Shown one piece after another: positions 26,969 to 35,677 of a stretch of 64,000 nucleotides of DNA; the stretch's first letter is position 1, and the number at the start of each line of letters is the position of its first letter. The notes under the pieces were generated by a model, which made no database searches, was not told the origin of the DNA, and saw only the letters and a program-made list of their open reading frames with translations. The position numbers and the translations under genes were made by a program. Origin of the DNA: Nesterenkonia sp. LB17 (GTDB taxonomy: Bacteria > Actinomycetota > Actinomycetes > Actinomycetales > Micrococcaceae); NCBI RefSeq assembly GCF_022565915.1, contig NZ_JAJOYX010000003.1, positions 62,001 through 126,000 of the forward strand. Reading direction: 5' to 3'.

Positions 26969-27604
26969 CTACCGGCGGAACTGTGCCAGGTAGGTCTTGA
27001 CCTCGGTGCTGAAGGCCAGCACCAGCCAGTAGACGGCGACGCCCACGTGGACCAGCACGAGCACCAGTGTCAGCAGGTCGGCGCCGATGACGCCGAACAG
27101 GGTGAACAGGATGCCGAGGATCGCGAAGACGATGCCGGTGATCCGTGCCCAGTTCTTGTTCTTCCTGAGTCCGAAGAACACCAGCAGGTACAGCCCGACG
27201 CCGATGATCAGTGTGACCCAGACGAGGGCCGTGGTGAGGCCCAGCATCATCTCGGCCAAGTCCGCGGCTTCCTGCCCGGTCGCCCCCTGCTGCTCGGCGG
27301 TGTTCATCAGTTCCTGCCGGAGCAGGTCGTCGCTCATGAACAGCCCCGGCAGCGCGCTCAGCACATAGATCGCGAGCGAGACCAGGGTCAGGGTCTTGAG
27401 CAGGCTGTACTTCCTGGGCTCCGCGATCGGCCCGCCGTAGGCGCCGGGCGCATAGGGGTCGGTGCCGTACTTCGAGGTGGGCTCACCACCGGGGAAGCCG
27501 CCGGGCTGGTTGCCGCCGTAACCGCCGGGCTGGCTGCCCGGCTGGCTGCCCGGCTCATTGCCGGGGAAGCCGGCGGGCTGGTCTCCGTAGGGAGGGTTGC
27601 TCAT
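26969..27604 (-). CDS. Gly/Pro/Gln-rich tetraspan membrane protein
   Basis: A 211-residue protein. Residues 1-60 are a disordered Gly-Pro-Gln-Asn-rich tail with short repeats (GSQPGSQPGGYGG) encoded partly by a 12-bp duplication at 27529-27552. Four hydrophobic segments follow, a plan seen in many actinobacterial proteins of the DUF4064/DUF4870 kind, with function unknown. The ATG at 27604 has ribosome site AAGGAG; a longer frame is not supported. It lies 58 bp after the MacB-like permease and may be on the same transcript. Confidence 0.7.
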   Translation of the reverse strand: MSNPPYGDQPAGFPGNEPGSQPGSQPGGYGGNQPGGFPGGEPTSKYGTDPYAPGAYGGPIAEPRKYSLLKTLTLVSLAIYVLSALPGLFMSDDLLRQELMNTAEQQGATGQEAADLAEMMLGLTTALVWVTLIIGVGLYLLVFFGLRKNKNWARITGIVFAILGILFTLFGVIGADLLTLVLVLVHVGVAVYWLVLAFSTEVKTYLAQFRR

Positions 27605-27662
27605 ATCTGCTCCTTGTTCACAGTTTGTGTTCACGACTCACCTTAGGCCCAGCGGGCCGTCG

Positions 27663-28958
27663 TCACTCGTACCGAAGCGCCTCGATCGGGTCCTTCTTCG
27701 CCGCCCTCGCGGCGGGAAGCGTGCCTGCCAGGAAGGCGATGAAGACGATCAGCGCGATGATCCCGGCGATGGCCAGCGGATCCACCGCGAAGAGCGTCAG
27801 TCCGGCCACTGCTCCCAGCGGGCCGCCGTCACCGGTGAGCCAGGCGTTGCCGAGAATCCCGGCCCCGAGTCCGAGCACCACGCCGATGATCGAACCCAGG
27901 ATGCCGATGACCACGGCCTCCATGGAGAAGAGCCCGAAGACCTTTCCGCTGGACATGCCCATCGCCTTCATCAGACCGATCTCGCGGGTGCGTTCCTGCA
28001 CCGACATCAGCAGCGTGTTCACGATGCCGAAGCTTGCCGCGAGCAGCGCGATCAGGCCGAATCCGGAGAGCACCCAGGAGACGGCGTCGATCACGCCCTG
28101 GACGGCGCCGATCTGGTCCTCCACGGTCAGTCCGAGGAGGTCCTGCTCGGTGAGCGCGTCCTTGATGCCCTGCTCATTGGCCTCGAGGTCGTCCACGTCG
28201 ACCACCGCCATCGTGTAGGCGTTCTGGGCCTGGCCCTCGTAGCCCTCCATGGAGAGGTCGTTGAGCTCCTGGTTCAGCTCCCGTGAGGGCATGGGGGTGG
28301 CTCCGATCCCGGAGAGCGCCTCCTCGGAGACTCCGACGATCTCGGCCTCCACCGCGGTCTGCTCACCGGTCACATTGCTGATGCCGATCTGCACTGTCTC
28401 GCCAAGGACCTGTTCGGCGTCCTCGGTGTCGAAGATGGTGAGCCACTCGGCCGGGATGCTGAGCTCCATCCCGTCCTCACCGGGCGCCTCGCCGGCTTCA
28501 AGCTCGAGTCCCAGCGCATTCGCTGGCACGTCGAGCTCCATGGCGTACTGCGCACCGTCGGGCGTCTCGAGGTAGTCAGGTGAGACGAAGACCATCGGGT
28601 CGACGGCTGAGACGTTGTCGATCTCCTCGATCGACTCGATGTCAGAGTCGGTGAGCACACCACCGCCGGAACCCGGTCCGAACATGCCGCCGGAACTTGC
28701 TGCGGCCTCCGGGTCGTATTCGGCCGGACCATCGGTCGGCGCGGCGTCAGAGGCGCCGGTGCTCATGACGAACATCTGCGAAGAGCCGCCGAAGCCGGCG
28801 ACCACCGTGTCCACATACTTGTTGACTCCCGCGCCCAGCCCCGAGGTCAGGGTCAGGGTGAAGGAGCCGATGACGATGGCGACCACCGTCAGGGCGGTGC
28901 GCAGCTTCGAGCGGAAGGTGTTGCCCAGCGCGGTGCGTGCGACGTCGACTGACCTCAT
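27663..28958 (-). CDS. ABC transporter permease, MacB/FtsX type
   Basis: A 431-residue permease with one N-terminal helix (TALTVVAIVIGSFTLTLTSG, residues about 22-41), a roughly 240-residue extracytoplasmic domain and three C-terminal helices. The motifs RTALTVVAIVIG, QERTREIGLMKAMG and the closing AARAAKKDPIEALRYE identify the MacB/FtsX family. The periplasm-equivalent domain is strongly acidic. Its ATG overlaps the ATPase stop by four bases. Likely role: mechanotransmission or export of a lipid, peptide or drug; the substrate is not evident. Confidence 0.9.
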   Translation of the reverse strand: MRSVDVARTALGNTFRSKLRTALTVVAIVIGSFTLTLTSGLGAGVNKYVDTVVAGFGGSSQMFVMSTGASDAAPTDGPAEYDPEAAASSGGMFGPGSGGGVLTDSDIESIEEIDNVSAVDPMVFVSPDYLETPDGAQYAMELDVPANALGLELEAGEAPGEDGMELSIPAEWLTIFDTEDAEQVLGETVQIGISNVTGEQTAVEAEIVGVSEEALSGIGATPMPSRELNQELNDLSMEGYEGQAQNAYTMAVVDVDDLEANEQGIKDALTEQDLLGLTVEDQIGAVQGVIDAVSWVLSGFGLIALLAASFGIVNTLLMSVQERTREIGLMKAMGMSSGKVFGLFSMEAVVIGILGSIIGVVLGLGAGILGNAWLTGDGGPLGAVAGLTLFAVDPLAIAGIIALIVFIAFLAGTLPAARAAKKDPIEALRYE

Positions 28959-29662
28959 GCGTGCACCCCCGTGGCGCCGTGCTCTTCGGCGACGATCTCG
29001 CCGTCCTGCATCATGAGCCGGCGCTGGCACTTCGCGGCCAGGTCCTCATCGTGGGTGACGACCACCAGGGTGATGCCGTGATCACGGTGCAGCCCGAAGA
29101 GGATGTCTTCGACGATCTCCGAGGTGACGGTGTCCAGGTTGCCGGTTGGCTCATCGGCGAAGAGCACCGCGGGCCTGTTGACCAGGGCGCGGGCGATGCA
29201 GGCCCGCTGCTTCTGGCCGCCGGAGAGGTTGGTCGCCTTGTTCTTGGCCTTGTCGGCCATGTCCAGCTGCTCCAGCACCTCCATGCCGCGACGGTTGCGC
29301 TCAGACTTGCCCATCCCGGCGATCTTCAGCGGCAGGGTGATGTTCTCCAGCACCGTCTGGTTGGGGTTGAGGAAGAACTGCTGGAACACGAACCCGAAGG
29401 ACTCGTTGCGCAGCTGGGAGACCTTCTTGGGCTTCAGCGCGGTCACCGGCTCACCGCCCAGCGCGACGACTCCGGAGGTGGGCTCATCGAGAAGCGCCAG
29501 CAGATGCATGAGAGTGGACTTGCCGGAACCTGACTTGCCCACGATGGCAACAGATTCGCCCTCGTGGATCTCGAAGGTCAGGCCCTTGAGCGCGTCGAAA
29601 CGGGTTGCGCCCTTGCCGTAGACCTTGACGAGGTTCTCGGTCTCGAGAACTGGGGTGGACAT
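28955..29662 (-). CDS. ABC transporter ATP-binding protein, MacB/LolD type
   Basis: A 235-residue ATPase partner of the FtsX-like permease. Walker A GKSGSGKST (residue 42 on), Q-loop FQQFFL, signature LSGGQKQR, Walker B VLFADEPTGNLD and switch His VVTHD. The ADEPTGNLD form is typical of LolD/MacB proteins. It has an ATG start and is the first gene of a two-gene (perhaps three-gene) operon. It diverges from the ABC-2 exporter across 208 bp. Confidence 0.93.
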   Translation of the reverse strand: MSTPVLETENLVKVYGKGATRFDALKGLTFEIHEGESVAIVGKSGSGKSTLMHLLALLDEPTSGVVALGGEPVTALKPKKVSQLRNESFGFVFQQFFLNPNQTVLENITLPLKIAGMGKSERNRRGMEVLEQLDMADKAKNKATNLSGGQKQRACIARALVNRPAVLFADEPTGNLDTVTSEIVEDILFGLHRDHGITLVVVTHDEDLAAKCQRRLMMQDGEIVAEEHGATGVHA

Positions 29663-29870
29663 TGATGGCCTTTCATCGTGCTCAGAGGTGCTGGGCAGAC
29701 CTGCCGCGAAGAGGACCTGCCGCGAGAAGTTGGAACTACCTGTTCATTCTCGCGGATGACACTGCCCGAGACATCGGCCCAAAGGATGAACCTCTCCGGG
29801 GCACAGACTCTGCGACAATGCGCCGATCGCGCTCTCACCAGGGATCTTCACCACGAGTACACTGCCTTTC

Positions 29871-30878
29871 ATGCCCGTCGAACATGCGATCCGCGCCACA
29901 GGTCTGACCAAACGTTACGGCGATTTCACCGCCGTGGACGGCATCGATTTCACGGTGAATCGGGGGGAGTCCTTCGGCCTGCTCGGACCCAACGGCGCAG
30001 GCAAGTCCACCACCATGCGGATGATCGCCGCCGTGGCCTCGCGCAGCGCCGGCACGATGTCCGTGGCCGGGCTGGATCCGGAGAAGAACGGACCTGAGGT
30101 CCGGGCACGACTGGGGGTGATCCCGCAGCAGGACAACCTGGACGAGGAGCTCAGCGTCCGGGAGAACATCATCATGTATGGCCGCTATTTCGGGCTGCCG
30201 CGCCGCTGGCTCAGCGCCAAGACCGAAGAGCTGCTCGAGTTCGCCCAGCTCACCCATAAGGCGACCTCCCGGGTGGAGGACCTCTCCGGCGGCATGAAGC
30301 GCCGGTTGACCATCGCCCGCGCGCTGGTCAACGAGCCGGAGATCCTGCTGCTCGATGAGCCCACCACCGGACTGGACCCGCAGGCGCGGCACATCCTCTG
30401 GGACCGGCTCTTCCGGCTGCGCGAATCCGGGACCACGCTGGTGCTCACCACCCACCATATGGATGAGGCCGAACAGCTCTGCGAGCGCCTGATCGTGGTG
30501 GATGAGGGACGGATCATGGCGGAGGGCTCCCCCGCTGGGCTGATCCGTGACCATTCGACCCGTGAGGTGCTCGAGCTGCGCTTCGGCATGGACCGCAACC
30601 AGGAGCAGGCCCAGCAGCTCACCACGCTGCTCGGCTCCCCCGGTCCTGCGTCTTCGAACGACCCGGTGTCTTCGAATGGATCCGCGACCGCGGGTCGCGA
30701 CGTCGGCTTCAGCCATGTGGAGGTGCTGCCCGACCGGCTGCTCGTCTACGCCGGCTCGGCCGAATCTGCGCTGGAGCAGATCCACGCCGCAGGTCTGCGT
30801 CCGATGACGTCTCTGGTGCGCCGCTCCTCCCTGGAGGATGTCTTCCTGCGACTGACCGGGAGGACCCTTGTCGACTGA
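29871..30878 (+). CDS. ABC-2 type exporter ATP-binding protein (DrrA/NodI-like)
   Basis: A 335-residue ATPase. GPNGAGKSTTMRMI (Walker A, residue 41 on), LSGGMKRRLTIARAL, LLLDEPTTGLDPQ and the C-terminal extension with LEDVFLRLTGRTLVD mark the DrrA/NodI subfamily of drug, lipid and polysaccharide exporters. A Ser/Asn/Pro-rich insert (near residues 257-275) breaks the C-terminal domain. It overlaps the permease gene by 11 bases. There is no local regulator. Confidence 0.92.
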   Translation: MPVEHAIRATGLTKRYGDFTAVDGIDFTVNRGESFGLLGPNGAGKSTTMRMIAAVASRSAGTMSVAGLDPEKNGPEVRARLGVIPQQDNLDEELSVRENIIMYGRYFGLPRRWLSAKTEELLEFAQLTHKATSRVEDLSGGMKRRLTIARALVNEPEILLLDEPTTGLDPQARHILWDRLFRLRESGTTLVLTTHHMDEAEQLCERLIVVDEGRIMAEGSPAGLIRDHSTREVLELRFGMDRNQEQAQQLTTLLGSPGPASSNDPVSSNGSATAGRDVGFSHVEVLPDRLLVYAGSAESALEQIHAAGLRPMTSLVRRSSLEDVFLRLTGRTLVD

Positions 30879-32688
30879 TCCCCTGACCGCGGACCCCGCG
30901 CTGAAGGGCCCAGCCAGCCCCGCCGCGGACAAGCAGGCGATGGCCGGCAGAGCCCGCCGCTTCGGCGCGCTGCACCAGGCCGAGCGCACGCTGCGCAGCA
31001 TGCGGGCCTATGGCACCGTGATCATCTTCTCCTCGGTGAGCCAGCCGATCATGTACATCCTGGCCATGGGCCTGGGCCTCGGCGTGCTGGTGGGCGAGGG
31101 CGGCGACTTCGCCGAGTACGGCGCGAGCAGCTACCTGATGTACATCGCCCCGGCGATCCTCGCCTCCACCGTGGCCATGGCCGCAGGCATCGAGTTCACC
31201 TTCCCGGTGATGGAAGGGTTCAAATGGCGGCGCCTCTACTACGGCGCCCAGGCCTCCCCGTTGAGCCCGGGCCAGATCGCCTCGGGCCACATCCTGGCGG
31301 TCAGCGTGCGCTTCGGCATCCACGCGGCGGTCTTCACGGTGGTGCTCTACCTCTTCGGCGCCATCAGCTCCCCGCTGGGAGTGCTGATGATCGTCAGCGC
31401 GATGCTGGGCGGGCTGGCGATCGGGCTGCCGATCATGGCGTACGTGTCCACGCTGCGCGATGAGAAGGGGCAGATGTCGCTGATCCAGCGGTTCGTCATC
31501 ATGCCGCTCTTCCTGTTCTCCGGCACCTTCTATCCGCTGACGAACCTTCCGGGCTTCCTGCAGGTCCTCGGCTGGTTCTCCCCCATCTGGCACGCCAATG
31601 AGCTGGGCCGGTTGCTCGCCTTCGGCCAGCCCACGCCGGCCTGGCTGATCGTGGTCCATGTGCTCTACCTGCTGGGCATCACCGTGACAGCCTGGCTGGT
31701 GACGGTGCGGATCTTCACCCGCCGGCTGGGCCTGGAGGAGTGGCGGGGCCGGACCCCCGGTGCCAAGGCCGACGCCAGGCGCCAGGACCGGCTCGCTGTG
31801 AAGGACGCGTCCGACGTCGCACGCTCGGCTGCCGCTGAGACCGCTCCTGCGTCACGCGGCGAGCTCCCGCGGATCTCGTTTCGCCGCGGGTTCGGCGCGA
31901 ACTACTACTCCGGCAACATCCGCGCGGTGTTCGGCCGCGGCCTGACCGCGATCCGGAACAACCGCGGGGTCATCTTCCTCTCCGGCCTGCTCGAGCCGGT
32001 GCTGTTCCTGACCTCCTTCGGCCTGGGGATCTCCCCGATGATCGCCGGGGTCGACGCCGAGCAGGTGGGACTCAGCGGCGGCGGGACGATCAGCTATGCC
32101 GCGTTCATCGCCCCGGCGCTGCTTGCGGTCTCGGCGATGAACGGCGCGATCTTCGACTCCACCTGGAACGTGTTCTTCAAGCTCAAGATCACCAAGCTCT
32201 ACCGCACCATGATGTCCACCTCGCTGGGCCCGGTGGATGTGGCAGTGGGCGAGATCTGCCTGGCGCTCTTCCGCGGCGGGCTCTACGCGCTGGGCTTCCT
32301 CGGCGTGCTGCTGGTCGGCGGACTGGTGGACCCGCTGGCCGCGGTGCTGATGTGGTTCACCGCGCTCTTCGTCGCCCTGGGCTTCGCCTCGGTCGGGATG
32401 GCGGTGACCTCGTTCATGACCCGGTTCCAGCAGATGGACTGGATGATGATGGTGCTGATGCCGATGTTCCTCTTCTCGGCCACGCTGTTTCCGATCAGCG
32501 TCTACCCCGTCGGGGTCCAGGCGTTCATCCAGGCGCTGCCGCTGTGGCACGCGGTGGAGCTGATGCGCGACATCGCCTTCTGGGACTTCAGCGGCCTGAC
32601 CCTGGTGCACATCGGCTACTACCTGGTGATGATCGTCGCCGGGCTGGCGCTGACCACGTACCGGATGAAGAAGCTCTTCCTCCGCTGA
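30868..32688 (+). CDS. Fused double ABC-2 permease
   Basis: A 606-residue membrane protein made of two NodJ/DrrB-like permease domains in tandem. The first spans about residues 30-290 (VIIFSSVSQPIMYILAMGLGLG ... LFLFSGTFYPLTNLPGFLQ), then a linker of about 40 charged residues, then the second, 345-606 (GVIFLSGLLEPVLFLTSFGLGI ... MFLFSATLFPISVYP). Each half has about six helices and repeats the SGTFYPL/SATLFPI landmark. Relatives encode these as two genes. The TTG start has an ideal GGGAGG site. With the upstream ATPase it would form a complete exporter from a single permease chain. Confidence 0.88.
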   Translation: MSTDPLTADPALKGPASPAADKQAMAGRARRFGALHQAERTLRSMRAYGTVIIFSSVSQPIMYILAMGLGLGVLVGEGGDFAEYGASSYLMYIAPAILASTVAMAAGIEFTFPVMEGFKWRRLYYGAQASPLSPGQIASGHILAVSVRFGIHAAVFTVVLYLFGAISSPLGVLMIVSAMLGGLAIGLPIMAYVSTLRDEKGQMSLIQRFVIMPLFLFSGTFYPLTNLPGFLQVLGWFSPIWHANELGRLLAFGQPTPAWLIVVHVLYLLGITVTAWLVTVRIFTRRLGLEEWRGRTPGAKADARRQDRLAVKDASDVARSAAAETAPASRGELPRISFRRGFGANYYSGNIRAVFGRGLTAIRNNRGVIFLSGLLEPVLFLTSFGLGISPMIAGVDAEQVGLSGGGTISYAAFIAPALLAVSAMNGAIFDSTWNVFFKLKITKLYRTMMSTSLGPVDVAVGEICLALFRGGLYALGFLGVLLVGGLVDPLAAVLMWFTALFVALGFASVGMAVTSFMTRFQQMDWMMMVLMPMFLFSATLFPISVYPVGVQAFIQALPLWHAVELMRDIAFWDFSGLTLVHIGYYLVMIVAGLALTTYRMKKLFLR

Positions 32689-32695
32689 CCCCCTG

Positions 32696-32713
32696 ACCCA
32701 AAGCCCGTTGGGT
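32696..32713 (+). terminator. Small hairpin after the ABC-2 exporter
   Basis: ACCCAA-N6-TTGGGT immediately after the permease stop, without a T-run. A weak transcript boundary before the catabolic island. Confidence 0.35.
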
Positions 32714-32727
32714 GGCAGGCAGCGTCC

Positions 32728-32746
32728 TTGAGAATCTCAATCATTG
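32728..32746. promoter_or_regulatory. Candidate MarR (PhdR) operator before the importer
   Basis: Perfect palindrome TTGAGA-A-TCTCAA at 32728-32740 followed by AATCATTG (32739-32746). The same AATCATTG and the TCTCAA/TGAGA half-sites recur between the MarR gene and the SDR gene near 36231-36263. Shared words in the two promoters suggest one local regulator, inferred to be the MarR protein. Confidence 0.45.
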
Positions 32747-32751
32747 TTTTC

Positions 32752-32804
32752 TTGAACTATTGACGTAGGAGGCCTATCCTGACTGTGATGTGTTCTGCAT
32801 CACA
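32752..32804 (+). promoter_or_regulatory. Promoter of the aromatic-acid ABC importer with CRP/GlxR-like site
   Basis: -35 TTGAAC (32752-32757), 17-bp spacer, -10 TATCCT (32775-32780); predicted start near 32787. A CRP/GlxR-like box TGTGT-TCTGCA-TCACA occupies 32789-32804, just downstream of that start, and it is embedded in a larger inverted repeat with nine-base arms (32782-32790 / 32798-32806). A site there would be expected to repress. Confidence 0.55.
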
Positions 32805-32857
32805 GTGCGAGTGATCTCATTGTGGTGATCCGAGCAACCTTGCACAAGGAGTCATAG

Positions 32858-33907
32858 ATGACTGATGAGAGCTCGCGCCCGGGGCCGGACCCTCGCGGCA
32901 AAGCCCCAAGAACCCGCGAGGAGGAGGTCCACCGGCTGCACCGCTGGGAATCCTCCGCCGCCGCGGACCGCCGAGGCGGTGACCTCCGCCGACACACCGA
33001 CGTGTCCAGCTCGGCTGCCCTGGACATCGCCACCCGTCCGGACCCTGCCGCGCCGCTGACCTCGATCGCGCAGAGCGGCGCCACCGGTCGCGCCACGACC
33101 TCGGGACCAGGACGGGCCCGCCGACGACCGCGGCGCGGCTGGGACACCAAGCTTCTCGGCGCCGCCGGGGTCGTGGGCCTGTTGCTGACCTGGGAGATCG
33201 TTCCACGCATCGGACTGGTCAACGAACGGTTCATGCCCCCGGCCTCAGAGGCCATCGGCGGACTGATCACGAACTTCGGACTGGCCGACTTCTGGGTCGC
33301 GGTGTTCGACACCATGCACGCCTGGGCCCTGGGCATGATCATCGCGGTGGTGCTGGCCACGGTGCTGGGCTTCATCATCGGCTCCTCGACCTTCCTGCGC
33401 CGCTTCACGAACTCCACGATCGAGTTCCTGCGCCCGGTCCCCTCGGTGGCGCTGATCCCCCTGGCGGTCCTGCTCTTCGGCGTGGGCATCGAGTCCTCGC
33501 TGATGCTCATCGTCTACGCCTGCTTCTGGCAGGTGCTCATCCAGGTGCTCTACGGGGTGGCCGACGTCGACTCGGTCGCGATGAACACCGCACGGTCCTA
33601 CGGACTGGGACCGATGGCGCGGATGCGCTACGTCACCTTCCCGACCGCACTGCCCTACATCATGACCGGTGTGCGCCTGGCCGCCGCCGTGGCGCTGATC
33701 CTCGCGGTCACCGCCCAGCTGATCATCGGCACCCCCGGCCTGGGGGCCGAGATCAGCAGGGCCCAGTCCGGAGGCAACTACGTCTCCATGTACGCCCTCG
33801 TGCTGGCAACCGGCCTGCTCGGGGTTCTGATCAACCTGGTCATGCGGATGATCGAGCGCAAGGTCCTCTCCTGGCACTCCTCGGTCCGCACGGAGGTGGC
33901 GGCATGA
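32858..33907 (+). CDS. NitT/TauT-type ABC importer permease 1, with long N-terminal extension
   Basis: A 349-residue inner-membrane permease. The first 90 residues are hydrophilic, Arg- and Pro-rich and ordinarily absent from this family; six helices follow from about residue 95. The EAA loop (SYGLGPMARMRYVTFPTALPYIMTGVRL, near residue 247 on) contacts the ATPase. The ATG has AAGGAGTC upstream. It overlaps permease 2 by four bases. With the second permease, ATPase and two lipoprotein receptors of the island it is inferred to import an aromatic acid; the family itself also covers sulfonates and nitrate. Confidence 0.88.
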   Translation: MTDESSRPGPDPRGKAPRTREEEVHRLHRWESSAAADRRGGDLRRHTDVSSSAALDIATRPDPAAPLTSIAQSGATGRATTSGPGRARRRPRRGWDTKLLGAAGVVGLLLTWEIVPRIGLVNERFMPPASEAIGGLITNFGLADFWVAVFDTMHAWALGMIIAVVLATVLGFIIGSSTFLRRFTNSTIEFLRPVPSVALIPLAVLLFGVGIESSLMLIVYACFWQVLIQVLYGVADVDSVAMNTARSYGLGPMARMRYVTFPTALPYIMTGVRLAAAVALILAVTAQLIIGTPGLGAEISRAQSGGNYVSMYALVLATGLLGVLINLVMRMIERKVLSWHSSVRTEVAA

Positions 33908-34677
33908 CTTATATCCGGAGTTTCCTCAACATCGTGGCCCTGCCGCTGATCCTGCTGTTCATCTGGTTCCTGGCCACACTCGGGGAGGCGAGCTTCTTCG
34001 TCCCCACCCCGCAGCTGCTGGTCGAGACCTTCATCAACACCTGGACCGCGGAACGCTTCGCCGGCGACGTCTTCCCCTCGCTGGGACGGCTCATGGTGGG
34101 CATCGCGCTCTCCATCGTGATCGGCATCGTGGGCGGCCTGCTGATCGGCTCCTTCCGCTGGCTGCGCGCCCTGCTGGAACCCACCCTGGAGTTCTTCCGC
34201 GCAATCCCGCCCACGGTGCTGATCCCGGTGCTGATGCTGCTGGTCGGCATCGGCGACGAGATGAAGGTCTCGGTGATCGTGCTCGGCGCCGTCTGGCCGA
34301 TCCTGCTCAACACCATCGAAGGTGTGCGTTCGATGGACGAGGTGCTCGCCGACACCAGCCGCACCTACGGGATGAACAAGGTCAACACCGTCCGGTATCT
34401 GATCCTGCCCTCGGCCATGCCGCAGATCATGGCCGGCATCCGCCAGTCGCTCTCGATCGCGCTGATCCTGATGGTGATCTCGGAGATGTTCGCCTCCACC
34501 GAAGGGCTGGGCTTCACCATCGTGCAGTTCCAGCGCTCCTTCGCCATCCCAGAGATGTGGTCGGGGATCGTCCTGCTGGGACTCATCGGCGTGGTGCTCT
34601 CGTTCATCTTCCAGCTCGCCGAGCGCTGGATCCTGGGCTGGTACCACGGGCTGCGCGAGATCGAGCAGTCAGCCTGA
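33904..34677 (+). CDS. NitT/TauT-type ABC importer permease 2
   Basis: A 257-residue SsuC/TauC-like permease with six helices and no extension. The EAA loop TYGMNKVNTVRYLILPSAMPQIMAGIRQS is near residue 155, and the sequence LLVGIGDEMKVSVIVLGAVWPILLNT precedes it. The start overlaps permease 1 (ATGA). Two non-identical permeases imply a heterodimeric channel, which is less usual for this family, where homodimers are common. Confidence 0.9.
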   Translation: MTYIRSFLNIVALPLILLFIWFLATLGEASFFVPTPQLLVETFINTWTAERFAGDVFPSLGRLMVGIALSIVIGIVGGLLIGSFRWLRALLEPTLEFFRAIPPTVLIPVLMLLVGIGDEMKVSVIVLGAVWPILLNTIEGVRSMDEVLADTSRTYGMNKVNTVRYLILPSAMPQIMAGIRQSLSIALILMVISEMFASTEGLGFTIVQFQRSFAIPEMWSGIVLLGLIGVVLSFIFQLAERWILGWYHGLREIEQSA

Positions 34678-34740
34678 GCCTGCCGCACCCCGGCCACCAC
34701 ACCACTTCACACGCGCGACTTCCAGAGAAGGGACCCGGAG

Positions 34741-35649
34741 ATGACCTCCGCACACTCACAGCCCACAAACCCCGTGATCAGCCAGTCCAGCATCCAGGAC
34801 ACACCGGACGGCAGGATCCCCGTCGGGCGGACCATGCCCGATGAACAGCCGATGCTCTCGGTGCAGAATCTGAAGAAGGTCTATCACACCGACGGCGGAG
34901 ACATCGAAGCGGTCAGGAACCTGACCTTCGACCTTCCCAAGGGTCAGCTGGCCTGCCTGGTGGGACCTTCCGGATCGGGCAAGACCACGCTGCTCAAGTG
35001 CATCTCAGGGCTCATGGCGCCCAGCGCCGGCGAGGTCACCCTGCACGGGCAGAAGGTCACCGGGCCGCCGAAGTCGATGGCCGTGGTCTTCCAGGAGTAC
35101 GGCCGCTCACTGTTCCCCTGGCTGCGGGTGGCAGAGAACGTCGAGCTTCCGCTGAAGAACCAGGGGATGGACAAGTCCGCCCGCAAGGATGCGGTGGAAC
35201 AGGCGCTGGAGGCCGTGGGCCTGGCCCACGTGCCGAAGTCATACCCCTGGCAGCTCTCCGGCGGCATGCAGCAGCGTGTGGCGATCGCCCGCGCCGTGGC
35301 GTACCAGCCGGAGGTCCTGCTGATGGATGAGCCCTTTGCCGCCGTGGACGCGCAGACCCGCGCCGATCTCGAGGACCTGGTCCGCGGCATCTGGAAGAAG
35401 CTGGGCGTCTCGGTGCTCTTCGTGACCCACGACATCGATGAGTCCGTCTACCTGGGCGAGCGGGTCATCATCCTGTCCTCCTCACCGACGATCATCCAGG
35501 AGGACGTGCTGGTGGACCTTCCGGCGGACCGCGATCAGCTTGAGACCCGATCCTCGCAGCGCTTCGCCGAGCTGCGTCACCACGTCTACGAGCAGATCCA
35601 GCTGGCGAAGAAGGGCTTCCGACCCGAGGACGCCGTGGCGATGAAGTAG
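34741..35649 (+). CDS. NitT/TauT-type ABC importer ATP-binding protein
   Basis: A 302-residue ATPase powering the importer. Walker A GPSGSGKTT, Q-loop FQEYGRSLFPWL, signature LSGGMQQRV, Walker B LLMDEPFAAVD and switch FVTHDIDE are the SsuB/TauB pattern. An N-terminal tail of about 35 residues precedes the domain. The ATG follows AGAAGGGACCCGGAG. It is the last gene of the permease transcript; the receptors are encoded 4.5 kb further on. Confidence 0.92.
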   Translation: MTSAHSQPTNPVISQSSIQDTPDGRIPVGRTMPDEQPMLSVQNLKKVYHTDGGDIEAVRNLTFDLPKGQLACLVGPSGSGKTTLLKCISGLMAPSAGEVTLHGQKVTGPPKSMAVVFQEYGRSLFPWLRVAENVELPLKNQGMDKSARKDAVEQALEAVGLAHVPKSYPWQLSGGMQQRVAIARAVAYQPEVLLMDEPFAAVDAQTRADLEDLVRGIWKKLGVSVLFVTHDIDESVYLGERVIILSSSPTIIQEDVLVDLPADRDQLETRSSQRFAELRHHVYEQIQLAKKGFRPEDAVAMK

Positions 35650-35652
35650 GCC

Positions 35653-35673
35653 CGCAGCGAGTGTGGAGCTGCG
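35653..35673. terminator. Hairpin between convergent ATPase and MarR genes
   Basis: CGCAGC / GCTGCG arms with a nine-base loop in the 28-bp gap between the two stops. No T-run. Could serve both strands weakly. Confidence 0.35.
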
Positions 35674-35677
35674 CGCC

